NCBI GenBank assembly: GCA_017983495.1
Contig: JAGOBH010000001.1
Coordinates: 186,001 to 250,000 of the forward strand
Reading direction: 5' to 3'
Origin: Pyrinomonadaceae bacterium
Lineage (GTDB): Bacteria > Acidobacteriota > Blastocatellia > Pyrinomonadales > Pyrinomonadaceae
DNA: 64,000 bases
Shown here: positions 42,761-51,670 of the stretch, one piece after another
Layout of the letters: each line of letters opens with the position of its first letter
Numbering within the stretch: position 1 is the first letter of the stretch
Notes under the pieces: generated by a model
Told to the model about the DNA's origin: nothing
Database searches by the model: none
Seen by the model: only the letters and a program-made list of their open reading frames with translations
Translations under genes and position numbers: made by a program

Positions 42761-44665
42761 TTACTGCCGTTTGACGGGCGTGATCTTGAGCGGTATCGTC
42801 TCCGCCCCGCGTTTTACGACTACATCGTACTGTTCGCCCGCCTTCATCGTGCCCATCACGAACATATAGTCCTGCGTATTGCGAACATCGCGGCCATTGA
42901 GCTTGACGATCTTATCGCCCGCCTTGATGCCCGCGGCGGATGCCGGCGAATTGTCGCGAATACCGTCCACCACCATCCCATCGGCGCTGTCGCCGAAACC
43001 CGGAATTGTGCCGAGCGTAATGCTGATGCCGCCGCGGCCGCCGCCCGGAGCCGGAGCCGATTTGGCAACCGTGTACGTCGGCCGCTTGGCACCCGCGTCG
43101 ATCGCCCTGGCGATCTCGGTGACGTACGCGTTGATATTTTTCAGCCCCTCAAAATTGATCTTTTCGGCCGTGTCCGACGGTTTGTGATAGTCGAGATGCG
43201 TGCCCGTAAAAAAGAATAGCACCGGCACCTGTTTACCGTAGAACGAGGCATGGTCCGACGGGCCGTAACCGTCTTCGCTAAGTTGCAATTTGAAGGTCGG
43301 TGCGAGCGACATCGAAACATTGCCGGAGTTGCTTGTGTCAGTTACCTGTCGCGGATTCTTGGCTTCGACCAGTGTTTTCCACTCGCTCGCCGACCCGATG
43401 CCGCCGACGTTCAGCTTGCTTTCGTTCAATCGCCCGACCATGTCGAGATTTAGCATCGCGACCGTTTTTTCGAGCGGATAGACCGGGTTATTGACGTAAT
43501 ATTTTGAACCGAGCAGGCCCTCTTCTTCGCCGCTAAAGCTGACGAAGATCATCGTCCGGCGGTTCTTCTTTTCCGACGCAAATTTGCGTGCAAGCTCGAT
43601 CACCGCCGACGTGCCCGAGGCGTTATCGTCGGCACCGTGATGGACCTCTTGGGAATTTGGTGCGAGGCTGCCCTGGCCGCCGCGGCCGAGATGGTCGTAG
43701 TGTGCCCCGATGACGATCGCTTCGTCCTTGAGCAGCGGGTCGGTGCCCGGCAGGATGCCGATGACGTTATACGCCGCGGACGTTTTCTTGACGAGATTGA
43801 TCTTGTAGCTGACGATGGGCTGCGTATCGCGAAAACCGACCGTCACCTTGACAGCCGGGTCCTTTCTCATCGCGGTCATGCCCTCGACCTTCGTCAGTTC
43901 GTTTCCCGAAACTCCCAGTATGTTTTGCGCGGTGTTTCGCGAGATGACAAAGGTCGGCAATGCCGATTCGCCCGTCGTCTGGTCGTATTTCATCAGCGCC
44001 AGCTTGTCGTCGTCGAGATTTGTCTCGCGTGAGATGATGAGCATGCCCGTAGCGCCTTTGTCCTTGGCGATCAGGGCCTTGTTCCGCGGGTCAAAACGGC
44101 CGAAGGCGCTCTGCGGATTGTCGTTGTCGGGGTTGCCGTCAAAAACGAGAACGACCTTGCCCTTGACGTCCAGCGGGGTTCCGTTGACCGTGTAATCGTC
44201 GTATTTCAGCTCAGCGGACGTGATGCCGTATCCGGCAAAAACGACCGGTGCGTTCAACGCCTTTCCGTTTGGCGAAAACCCGACCGGCCTGACCGGCACC
44301 ATGTTCTGGACCTTGATCCGCTTTCCGTCGCCCTGCGTCAATTCAAGCGAAAATTCGTTACCCGTTTTGCCCATCTCGACGCCAGTAATGTACTGAAACG
44401 GCTGCAAAAAGCTCGCCTTGCCTGCCGCCGTTTTGAATCCCGGCCTGAGCTTTAACGCCGCAAACTGGTTGGTCACATAGCCCGCTGCGGCTGTCGCTCC
44501 GGGTTCGCCCGTGCGTCGGCCCTCGAGTTTGTCCGAGGCTAGATAATTGACGTGTTTGCGTAGGTTGGCTTCGGTTGGGTCGGGTTTTGCGACCTGTGCC
44601 TTTTGTGCGGCGGCGCTGAATACGAACGCTAAAATTAATAGATAACCGTATAACTGCCTTTTCAT
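42761..44665 (-). CDS. Secreted M28 aminopeptidase with PA and PDZ domains
   Basis: A 634-residue exported zinc peptidase. The signal peptide is 1-20. A protease-associated insert covers about 130-290. The M28 metal ligands are His322 (AHYDHLG), Asp346 (GADDNASG), Glu380/381 (FSGEEEGLLGS), Asp408 (LNLDMVG) and a late His in GPSDHASF. A PDZ domain fills about 540-634 (GDKIVKLNGRDV). It should remove N-terminal residues from peptides outside the cytoplasm. The opp peptide importer is nearby, so both may serve protein feeding. It overlaps the upstream gene by 4 bases. Confidence 0.92.
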   Translation of the reverse strand: MKRQLYGYLLILAFVFSAAAQKAQVAKPDPTEANLRKHVNYLASDKLEGRRTGEPGATAAAGYVTNQFAALKLRPGFKTAAGKASFLQPFQYITGVEMGKTGNEFSLELTQGDGKRIKVQNMVPVRPVGFSPNGKALNAPVVFAGYGITSAELKYDDYTVNGTPLDVKGKVVLVFDGNPDNDNPQSAFGRFDPRNKALIAKDKGATGMLIISRETNLDDDKLALMKYDQTTGESALPTFVISRNTAQNILGVSGNELTKVEGMTAMRKDPAVKVTVGFRDTQPIVSYKINLVKKTSAAYNVIGILPGTDPLLKDEAIVIGAHYDHLGRGGQGSLAPNSQEVHHGADDNASGTSAVIELARKFASEKKNRRTMIFVSFSGEEEGLLGSKYYVNNPVYPLEKTVAMLNLDMVGRLNESKLNVGGIGSASEWKTLVEAKNPRQVTDTSNSGNVSMSLAPTFKLQLSEDGYGPSDHASFYGKQVPVLFFFTGTHLDYHKPSDTAEKINFEGLKNINAYVTEIARAIDAGAKRPTYTVAKSAPAPGGGRGGISITLGTIPGFGDSADGMVVDGIRDNSPASAAGIKAGDKIVKLNGRDVRNTQDYMFVMGTMKAGEQYDVVVKRGAETIPLKITPVKRQ

Positions 44666-45237
44666 AACTTAATTGACCGTGCGAAAACGTCCCTGATCCT
44701 GGCTGCCGCCGCCGTCGCCTCGCGCGCCGTTGCGAGGTCCGCGGCCGTCAGCTTGTCCCGCGACTTGCCGTCCTCTGTCACCCTGACCGCACGTGCGGCG
44801 TCAAAGTAGATGCGGCGTTCCGCCGGTCCCTGGTCGTCGTTCTCTGATCGCTGAAAATAGAAGATGAGACGGCCGCTGCCGTCGAATAGGTATTCTTCCG
44901 CGTATTTGCGGTTTGAGACGCGTCGCTCTGCCTTGACCAACACAAGTTCGTCCGGATACAGGTGCGCCTCGCTGTTACCGCCCTTGTAAAAGAACCGAAA
45001 CGTCTGCCCGTAGATGCCGACCGCCCGCCATTGCCGGCTGCGTTTATTGATGACAAGCTCGCTCATCACCAACTCGCCAAATTGGCCCTGCTCGTCGTCG
45101 TTCTCAGCCAAACGTGCCTTTTCGGCGACGTCAGTATAGATTTTGCGGATTTTCTCGACCGAACGGTCGGCTGTCTGCGCGGGGATGCTGAGGCTGAGGA
45201 GCAACAGAAATATAATGCCGGTTATTTGCTTTTTCAT
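44662..45237 (-). CDS. Secreted hypothetical protein
   Basis: 191 residues from MKKQITGIIFLLLL at 45237; the longer frame from 45324 lacks support and would run through the hairpin. A signal peptide covers about 1-21 (SIPAQ). The body is mixed, with strands such as YGQTFRFFYKGGN and LIFYFQRSENDDQG, and a helical Ala-rich end. It overlaps the M28 peptidase gene by 4 bases, so translation is coupled. No family is recognised; it is perhaps an accessory or inhibitor of the peptidase. Confidence 0.7.
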   Translation of the reverse strand: MKKQITGIIFLLLLSLSIPAQTADRSVEKIRKIYTDVAEKARLAENDDEQGQFGELVMSELVINKRSRQWRAVGIYGQTFRFFYKGGNSEAHLYPDELVLVKAERRVSNRKYAEEYLFDGSGRLIFYFQRSENDDQGPAERRIYFDAARAVRVTEDGKSRDKLTAADLATAREATAAAARIRDVFARSIKL

Positions 45238-45285
45238 ATAGCATGAACGCATAGCATTGATATTTCTTGTTGTGTTCAGCGGCCA

Positions 45286-45324
45286 TTGCGGCTTCGCGGG
45301 AGAAATTAGCCCGCAAAGCCGCAA
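45286..45324. repeat. Long GC-rich inverted repeat after the TolB-like gene
   Basis: Arms TTGCGGCTTCGCGGG and CCCGCAAAGCCGCAA pair over 15 bp with one mismatch around a 9-base loop. It lies between the leftward TolB-like and hypothetical genes. There is no T-run, so it may be a Rho-type or attenuating structure. Confidence 0.65.
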
Positions 45325-45349
45325 AGTGCGCTAAATGAAACCGCCGAAG

Positions 45350-46399
45350 CTAGTTCACCCAATCCGCGATGAACACGTTCGTGTCGCCTTCTTTCGCGGC
45401 GTTGCGGTTTGACGCAAAGACGAGCTTTTTGCCGTCCGGCGAGAACATCGGGAAACCGTCGAACGTCTCGTTGAACGTGACGCGCTCGAGGCCAGTGCCG
45501 TCGACGTTGATCAGCGCGAGGTCGAAGTTGCGTTTACGCTGATCGGTGGCAAAGTGGTTCGTGCAAAAGATGATCTTCTTGCCGTCGGGCGTAAAGAACG
45601 GTGCAAATGACGCGGTTTTGAGGTCCGTGACCTTACGCTTGCCGGTACCGTCGGCATTCATCACCCACAGCTCGAAGGTCGTCGGGACGATCAGGTGCTT
45701 TGCCAGCAGATCTTTGTACCGTGCTGTCTCAGCCGCTGTTTTCGGGTGCGACGCTCGATAGACGATCATTTTCGAATCGGGCGAGTAGAATGCACCGCCG
45801 TCATAGCCGACCTCGTTGGTCAGGCGTTTGACGTTCGTGCCGTCGACATCCATCGAATATAGTTCGAGATCGCCGTCACGCTCTGACGTGAACACGATCT
45901 TTTTGCCGTCGGGCGAAACGGTCGCTTCGGCATCGTAGCCCGGCGTCGATGTCAGCGGCTTGATCTTTTTGCCGTCTGCCGTCGACGTGTAAATGTCGTA
46001 TTCCGGATAGATCGCCCAGACATAGCCCTGTGAAAAATCGGGATTTGGCGGACACTCTTTCTTTCCGCCGTGCGTCGAGGCGTAAACGATCTTTTTATTA
46101 CCCTTCAAATAGTACGAGCATGTCGTCCGACCCTCGCCGTTTGACACCATCTTTACGTTCGAGCCGTCGGCCTTCATCGTAAAGATCTGGTCGCAGCCGA
46201 GATTGTCCCGCTTCGACTGAAAGATCAGGCTCTTGCCGTCAAACGAAAAGTAAGCCTCAGCATTCTCTCCGCCAAACGTCAGCTGCTTGATATTCTTCAG
46301 GTACTTTTCGCCTGCCACCTCCAGCGGCTTTTGCTGGGCAAAGGTATTGACAGATAACGCTATAATTACAAAAACGCCATAAAACAATGTCTTCATCAT
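45350..46399 (-). CDS. TolB-like PD40 beta-propeller protein
   Basis: 349 residues from MMKTLFYGVF at 46399 (the frame opens at 46417). A signal peptide is at about 1-22. WD40-like PD40 repeats follow, each with a SPDGKKIVF or TPDGKKIIF core (at least five), giving a six-bladed propeller like the C-terminal domain of TolB. There is no TolB N-terminal domain and no Tol-Pal neighbours. It is likely a periplasmic binding or scaffold protein. It sits upstream of the M28 peptidase group but is separated by a hairpin. Confidence 0.85.
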   Translation of the reverse strand: MMKTLFYGVFVIIALSVNTFAQQKPLEVAGEKYLKNIKQLTFGGENAEAYFSFDGKSLIFQSKRDNLGCDQIFTMKADGSNVKMVSNGEGRTTCSYYLKGNKKIVYASTHGGKKECPPNPDFSQGYVWAIYPEYDIYTSTADGKKIKPLTSTPGYDAEATVSPDGKKIVFTSERDGDLELYSMDVDGTNVKRLTNEVGYDGGAFYSPDSKMIVYRASHPKTAAETARYKDLLAKHLIVPTTFELWVMNADGTGKRKVTDLKTASFAPFFTPDGKKIIFCTNHFATDQRKRNFDLALINVDGTGLERVTFNETFDGFPMFSPDGKKLVFASNRNAAKEGDTNVFIADWVN

Positions 46400-46680
46400 A
46401 GGTCTTAAATATATCATTCAAAAGCGATTTTTGCGCATCTCTCAGGCGTCAAATTGCTAAAACCATTAAAGAGAATTGCCGCACCGCAACCCTTAGGGAA
46501 ACCTGAATTCGGTCTTGAGCGCTACGGAGACAATCGAAGGCAATCGAATCAAATAGGGAAGTATTGGAGTGGCACGAGCATCAACATATGCAACTGACGC
46601 CCTAATTTATCTGCGGCGTAGCCTGACACAGTACGGAAGACCTGGTAACGGCCGGATCTCATTTGGCGGCAGATCGCCGA

Positions 46681-48381
46681 CTATTTTTCCGCGACGCCGC
46701 CGACCAGGTCGCTGACGGCGGACGTATTATCGATGGTCGACGCGATATCACCGTAGATCACATCAGAACCGCCGCCGCCGCTGATCCCGTACCGCGGCGA
46801 TAGAAACGTCGGATAAAGGTTCTCCGGCACGTACGGCATACGATTATAAGGTGCGATCACGACGTTCCCGATTACCTGGCCGTTGCCGCCGCCATTTCGA
46901 TCCCAGCCTTCTTCGCCGGTCACGATTATCAGCCCCTTAAAGCTGAATCCGCCCAGATTAGTGAGCATTCCCGTCACAACCAGTATGCCGCCTCCGTCAC
47001 CGCTGACCTGACAACTGCCTTCGCAAAACGTGATCCCGGTTCCGGTGTCAAAGCTGCCGGGGTTGGAAATGCGGCTACCGGAGCCGAAATACCGGCCCGA
47101 ATTTTGCGCCGTATTGCGCAGCTGATCGACCAGCGCATCCAGTGCCTGCGGAGACTGCTGCCAAGCGGGCAGATCGCCGCCGAGCAATTGCGGCGGCGGC
47201 TGCATCTGAGCCGGATTACCGCTCGGCGGATGGGCATTGATGTACGCCAGATTCGCCGGATCGGTCACCCCGAATGACGGCACGCACCCGGTCGACGACG
47301 AACAATCGCCGCCGGAGTATGTCACGCCGTTCGAAGTGCCCGGAGCGAAATAGAACGGCAGGCCGCCCGGCGGTGGCGTGCTCGGGCCGATCATAGTTGT
47401 CGCCGCCGGAGCTCCCAGTCCGTCAAAGAGGTTTTTTTGGACAATCGCTTCGAGCCGTTTTAGCGCACCGTGCGGGCCGTATCCGGTCGATAGCACCTTT
47501 AGACGATATGGCACCAGCGGAGTGATGTTTGCGTACAGCGTCGAAGGCGTCGAACCGAGATCAAATGTCACGTCGCTGCAGCCCGGGCCGCCCGTCGGGG
47601 CCGAACACAGCTCGATGTGGCTGCCAAGCAGATTGTAATCCTGGGTCTGAAAACGCACGACCTTCGGGGATGTCGATGACGCTTGGGTGATCGATCCCCA
47701 CATCGACCTGACACCGCTGCGCGGAGCCGTCAGCCGATAATCGATCCTGAACTTTAGCGCGACAGACGTCGGGATCGTCACACCGGTACCTATATTAACG
47801 ATGCTAAAGCTGCCAAGCGGCGGATTGCCAGAAAATGTGTGAACCGTGTTCGCCGCATCGGTGAAGGTGATCTCCGTTCGCGGCGAAGCCGTGTCGCTCG
47901 GATAATAGATCGTCCTGCCGTTTGCCGAGATCGTGCCGCCCGTGAGAAAGACGCCTGTTGTGTAAAAGGTCAGCGAAGCCGCCATGTTGTCCGGGTCGGT
48001 GACGTTGATGAAGTACGCCGATCCAAGGTTTGGTGTGTATGCTGCCGGGTCTTGCCCGACCACGACACGGTTTGCGGCACCGGTCGTTGGCCAATTGTAA
48101 GGCAGCCAGGTCGAGAGGTCGGGGTCGGTGGCCGCAGCCGCGTAGTTGACCGTGCCGTTGTTTCTCAGCACATTTATCGTCGATTGCAGACCGCTCTCGG
48201 CCGCATAATATGCTTTTGTCTCCGCCAGAATGTCGGTCGTATTTCGCGAGTTTGCACCGAGGGCGATCAGCATCGCCACCGAGGCCGTTATCAATAGCAC
48301 AGAGATCAAAATCACTGTGACCATCGCGGCACCCCGCTCGGCCGTCCTGATGTTTTTGATGACGCTTATTGTGTTATTCAT
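46681..48381 (-). CDS. PilX-like pilus assembly protein
   Basis: 566 residues from MNNTISVIKN at 48381, with GGGAGG just upstream. The N-terminal segment ERGAAMVTVILISVLLITA is the PilX-type membrane helix, without the strict G-F-x-x-x-E cleavage site. A long beta-rich, Gly/Pro/Ser-rich region follows, with a short cysteine-containing segment (CEGSCQVSGDGG) near residue 465. It is the last gene of the pilus operon. Standard PilX is far shorter, so this is an enlarged minor pilin-like or tip protein. Confidence 0.7.
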   Translation of the reverse strand: MNNTISVIKNIRTAERGAAMVTVILISVLLITASVAMLIALGANSRNTTDILAETKAYYAAESGLQSTINVLRNNGTVNYAAAATDPDLSTWLPYNWPTTGAANRVVVGQDPAAYTPNLGSAYFINVTDPDNMAASLTFYTTGVFLTGGTISANGRTIYYPSDTASPRTEITFTDAANTVHTFSGNPPLGSFSIVNIGTGVTIPTSVALKFRIDYRLTAPRSGVRSMWGSITQASSTSPKVVRFQTQDYNLLGSHIELCSAPTGGPGCSDVTFDLGSTPSTLYANITPLVPYRLKVLSTGYGPHGALKRLEAIVQKNLFDGLGAPAATTMIGPSTPPPGGLPFYFAPGTSNGVTYSGGDCSSSTGCVPSFGVTDPANLAYINAHPPSGNPAQMQPPPQLLGGDLPAWQQSPQALDALVDQLRNTAQNSGRYFGSGSRISNPGSFDTGTGITFCEGSCQVSGDGGGILVVTGMLTNLGGFSFKGLIIVTGEEGWDRNGGGNGQVIGNVVIAPYNRMPYVPENLYPTFLSPRYGISGGGGSDVIYGDIASTIDNTSAVSDLVGGVAEK

Positions 48382-48436
48382 TTCAAACCTCCCGTTGTGC
48401 AGCATCGCCGGAAACGGTATAGCCGCCGGACGATCG

Positions 48437-49081
48437 TCAATACTGCCCAAGCATATACGGCGAATTGCGAAGCGTTACATCTGAGCTGATCGTCAGGGTC
48501 TGGCCGGCCGGCTGGCCCCGGACGTCGGCCAGTATCACTTTCAACGTAATGTTCACACGTCCCGTATTGCCAGCCGCCGCACCTTGTGTAGGAGCGGCGC
48601 CGGAAACGTAGTTGTAATAGAGAAAATCCACGTCGCTGACCCGATTGATCACGCCCGAGGTCCCCGAGACCGCGTCGTACCGCACGACCGACTGTGATTC
48701 GGAATCATAGTAAAATGTCACGTCCTCACCCTGACTGTTTGTCGCCATACTGTTGCCGCTGTTCACGGTATTCGCCCGAAAATGCAGCCGCTTTTCATTA
48801 CAATCAGCCAGAACAAGACCGTTGGACGTCAGTCCATAGCCCGAATTGCCGATCTCTCGCGACATAATATTGAGCGCGGCCTGCGCCGACGTCAGTGCAT
48901 CGGTGCGGCTGGTCTCGCGTTCGCGGCGGCCGAGCGTGGTCGAGAAGGAAATTACCGCAATTCCCAGAATGACCAGCGTGATCACCATCGAAACAAGCAG
49001 TTCGACCAGCGAAAAGCCCGCCGCCCGTGTGCGGTGTCCGCCTCGCATCAGGTTCGATTCGCTTTTAAGATAGTCGTTCAT
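48437..49081 (-). CDS. PilW-like minor pilin
   Basis: A 214-residue type IV prepilin-like protein. The prepilin signature AGFSLVELLVSMV at about 21-33 has a Gly-Phe cleavage site and Glu at +5, followed by a hydrophobic helix. The globular part has the PilW-type pattern (NIMSREIGNSGYGL) seen in minor pilins. It lies 55 bases before pilX and 22 after pilV. A ribosome site (AGGA) fits the start. Probable role: pilus tip initiation. Confidence 0.8.
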   Translation of the reverse strand: MNDYLKSESNLMRGGHRTRAAGFSLVELLVSMVITLVILGIAVISFSTTLGRRERETSRTDALTSAQAALNIMSREIGNSGYGLTSNGLVLADCNEKRLHFRANTVNSGNSMATNSQGEDVTFYYDSESQSVVRYDAVSGTSGVINRVSDVDFLYYNYVSGAAPTQGAAAGNTGRVNITLKVILADVRGQPAGQTLTISSDVTLRNSPYMLGQY

Positions 49082-49103
49082 TTCATCCTGCCTTAATTCT
49101 GGT

Positions 49104-49568
49104 TCAATTTGCCCGGACCCGTTGGATCGCGACGTTGGTCTTCAGGTCGGCGAGCCATGACGTCTCTGCGATCTGCGGCACCGCCGTGATCGTGATCTCC
49201 TTGAATTTGCACGTGGCATTGCTCGGCGTCGTCTGTACGCCCGCCGTGTACGGGTCGTTATCGATCGTGACCGAGATATTGAATACGCGTCCGTCCGGGC
49301 TCGTCCTTGTTCGTATATTCACATACGTTCCCGCGTTCAGTGCCGTATCAGAACCGACTGGCACATATTTGAGACTGCGATAATATTCGACTTCCTTCTG
49401 GAGTATGGACATCGCCTGAGCGCGGAGATTATTACCGCGATTGATCCGAACGGCGTAGCTAAAGACGGTCAGGGTGCCGACGCACAATATGATCATGATC
49501 ACCGAGGCGATTATCACCTCGACCAGAGTAAATCCGCTTTGGTTTACATATCTGCTTGTCGTCCTCAT
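49104..49568 (-). CDS. PilV-like minor pilin
   Basis: 154 residues from MRTTSRYVNQ at 49568, with GGAG upstream; the frame from 49685 has an unlikely leader. The prepilin signature is SGFTLVEVIIASVIMIILCV. The short globular part contains YYRSLKYVPVG and a DPYTAG loop. It is one of four consecutive minor pilin genes in this operon. Confidence 0.8.
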   Translation of the reverse strand: MRTTSRYVNQSGFTLVEVIIASVIMIILCVGTLTVFSYAVRINRGNNLRAQAMSILQKEVEYYRSLKYVPVGSDTALNAGTYVNIRTRTSPDGRVFNISVTIDNDPYTAGVQTTPSNATCKFKEITITAVPQIAETSWLADLKTNVAIQRVRAN

Positions 49569-49596
49569 ACCATTCCAACTCCTTGCCTCGCCTGTC

Positions 49597-50214
49597 TCAA
49601 GGCACCGTGACAATGTTGCTGATGCCGCTTCCGGGTGGCACGCTCGTGACGTTCGGCACCGGAAAACTGGGAACTGTAGCTCCACCAGGCAGCATATTTA
49701 CCGTCCCGGTCGGCGTCAGGACAATGATGTTCGCGTTTGCCGCCGACGGCGACGAACATGAGACGTTGCACACCAGAAAAACGGGACTGATCAGACCACC
49801 GCCGGAACTGACCGGTTCGCCGCGCTGATTGAACCAAATGGTCATCGGTACGCTTGTGCCGGAGTGTCCGGCAATGACGATATTCTGTGCGGCAAAATTC
49901 GTCGTCACATCATCCGCCGACGTGATCGTTCCGCTGAGGTCGTTGTCGGTCGTCAGCGTAAACGACGTTCCGGTTACGTATAATTTTGCCTGCGTCGACG
50001 AGCTATCGCCGCGGCGTTTGACCGAATCGAATCTCGCCCGCTCCATCGCGACCTTTAACTCACGTGCGACATTCTGTCGCTTTAGCTGTGTGTTTGGGAC
50101 ATTGCTCTGCATTAGCGCCAGTCCCGCTACGATCGCGATTATGACGACCACGATGAGCGTCTCGACGAGCGAGACGCCGCTTTCAGTTTCGAGTTTTAGC
50201 CGTTCGTGTCCCAT
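49597..50214 (-). CDS. GspH/FimT-like minor pilin
   Basis: 205 residues from MGHERLKLET at 50214; the longer frame from 50265 would overlap pilC. The prepilin site is ESGVSLVETLIVVVIIAI, with Val in place of the usual Phe after Gly. The AMERARFDSVKRRGDS region matches FimT/GspH. The C-terminal tail is Pro/Gly/Ser-rich (about 150-205). It is the first of the minor pilins after pilC. Confidence 0.78.
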   Translation of the reverse strand: MGHERLKLETESGVSLVETLIVVVIIAIVAGLALMQSNVPNTQLKRQNVARELKVAMERARFDSVKRRGDSSSTQAKLYVTGTSFTLTTDNDLSGTITSADDVTTNFAAQNIVIAGHSGTSVPMTIWFNQRGEPVSSGGGLISPVFLVCNVSCSSPSAANANIIVLTPTGTVNMLPGGATVPSFPVPNVTSVPPGSGISNIVTVP

Positions 50215-50233
50215 CACAAACCTATCAAGAACG

Positions 50234-51628
50234 CTAATTACCGCCGATGCGTCCGGCGAGTTCAAACATCGGGCTGTATAGAGCCGCGACGATAAACCCG
50301 ACTAGCAGGCCGACCGGCACGATCGCGAAATTCTGAAACCAGAACAACACGTTTGCCAATTCGCGTTCGGCCCGGACCTCGACGACATTGGCGTAGTTAT
50401 GAAACGTCCCCTGCATATCAGCCGTTCGCTCAAAGGTCAGCAGAACGCCGGCAAATTCCTTTCCCATCAGAAACGGGTACGGTAGGAACAGCTTGTACAG
50501 ATCCGTCGATTCGGTCATAAAACGATGCCTGACGTGCAGCAGCATCTTGGCGTATTCCGGATTGGTCGCCGTCTCAGCCGCAACCTGAAACCGTTCGGTC
50601 ATCGACGGAATGCCGGCCGAGAGCATCGCGAGCGTCCGCAGCGTCTGGGCCGCGTAAAAGTGCCGGAAAAATGACCCGAAGACCGGAATGCGCAAGGAGA
50701 GTACCTTGAGCCTGTCGCGGCCCGGCCCCGATCGGGCCCATTGCGAGAAGATGATCAGTACGACGACGACGACGATCATCGACACGATGCCCGTCCAGCT
50801 CGTCAGAAAGTCCGAGGCCCCGATCATGATCCGGGTGATAAGCGGCAGTTTGGCGTCCTCACCGGTAAGCAGCGATTCGTAGAGTTCGACCATTTTCGGC
50901 ATCACGTAGTAGAGAACGATGGCGACCGCGACGATACAAAACACAACGACCGCGACCGGATACATCAGGGCGGCACGGATGCTCGCCCATATCGCGTCGG
51001 CTTTTTTCTGCGACTCGGCAAATCGGTGAAGCGTGAGCAAAAACGCACTCTTGACCGTTCCGTTGTCAAAATCTGCGGCCGTTCCGACCTCTTCGCCGAT
51101 CCGTAGCGCGCAGATAAATGTGATCGGAAACAGAGCGTCGCCGTTTTGATCGAGTTGTGCGGCAAATGCTTCGGACAGCGAGCGGCCGTTGATGATCAGG
51201 TCGCCGGCGTTCAAAAGTGCCTCGGTCAGGACCGTGTTCGTCTGGGCGTAGGCCAGCAGACGGCAAACCTGAGTCGGACTTTCACCGATCTCCATCAGGT
51301 CGCCAAACTGTTCCGCCAACGTCGCAAATTCGACGCCGGTCGGACGCCGCCTCTTCTTTTTCGCGGTTCTTCGCGGCGAGATCGAGAGGACAGTGATACC
51401 GGCCCGTTCCAGCTCCTTTTCTGCGAGCTTTATGTCCTTTGTCTGAACAAATCCGCGGATATCCTGGCCCAGCGAATCTTCCCCGACATAGTTAAATCCA
51501 TCCTCCGAGTGGTCAGGGTTAAACGAGTTTGAATATTCGTAAGCCTCGCTCCCGCTTCGGTAATTAAGTGCCCCGCGGTTTCCGGGAAAATTTCCTTCGG
51601 TGGTGATAGAACGACCAGACTCTCGCAT
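50234..51628 (-). CDS. pilC: Type IV pilus inner-membrane platform protein PilC-like
   Basis: A 464-residue T2SSF-family platform protein on which PilB and PilT act. After a charged N-terminal region (about 1-95) come two T2SSF domains, each with hydrophobic helices (AALMYPVAVVVFCIVAVAI, then a central pair and the C-terminal LVGFIVAALYSPMFEL). A good GGGAGG site fixes the start. The sequence is divergent from proteobacterial PilC. It lies between pilB and the minor pilins. Confidence 0.87.
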   Translation of the reverse strand: MRESGRSITTEGNFPGNRGALNYRSGSEAYEYSNSFNPDHSEDGFNYVGEDSLGQDIRGFVQTKDIKLAEKELERAGITVLSISPRRTAKKKRRRPTGVEFATLAEQFGDLMEIGESPTQVCRLLAYAQTNTVLTEALLNAGDLIINGRSLSEAFAAQLDQNGDALFPITFICALRIGEEVGTAADFDNGTVKSAFLLTLHRFAESQKKADAIWASIRAALMYPVAVVVFCIVAVAIVLYYVMPKMVELYESLLTGEDAKLPLITRIMIGASDFLTSWTGIVSMIVVVVVLIIFSQWARSGPGRDRLKVLSLRIPVFGSFFRHFYAAQTLRTLAMLSAGIPSMTERFQVAAETATNPEYAKMLLHVRHRFMTESTDLYKLFLPYPFLMGKEFAGVLLTFERTADMQGTFHNYANVVEVRAERELANVLFWFQNFAIVPVGLLVGFIVAALYSPMFELAGRIGGN

Positions 51629-51670
51629 TTTCGGTACCTCCCAATCGATCCGCGTCTATCGGGCCCTATG

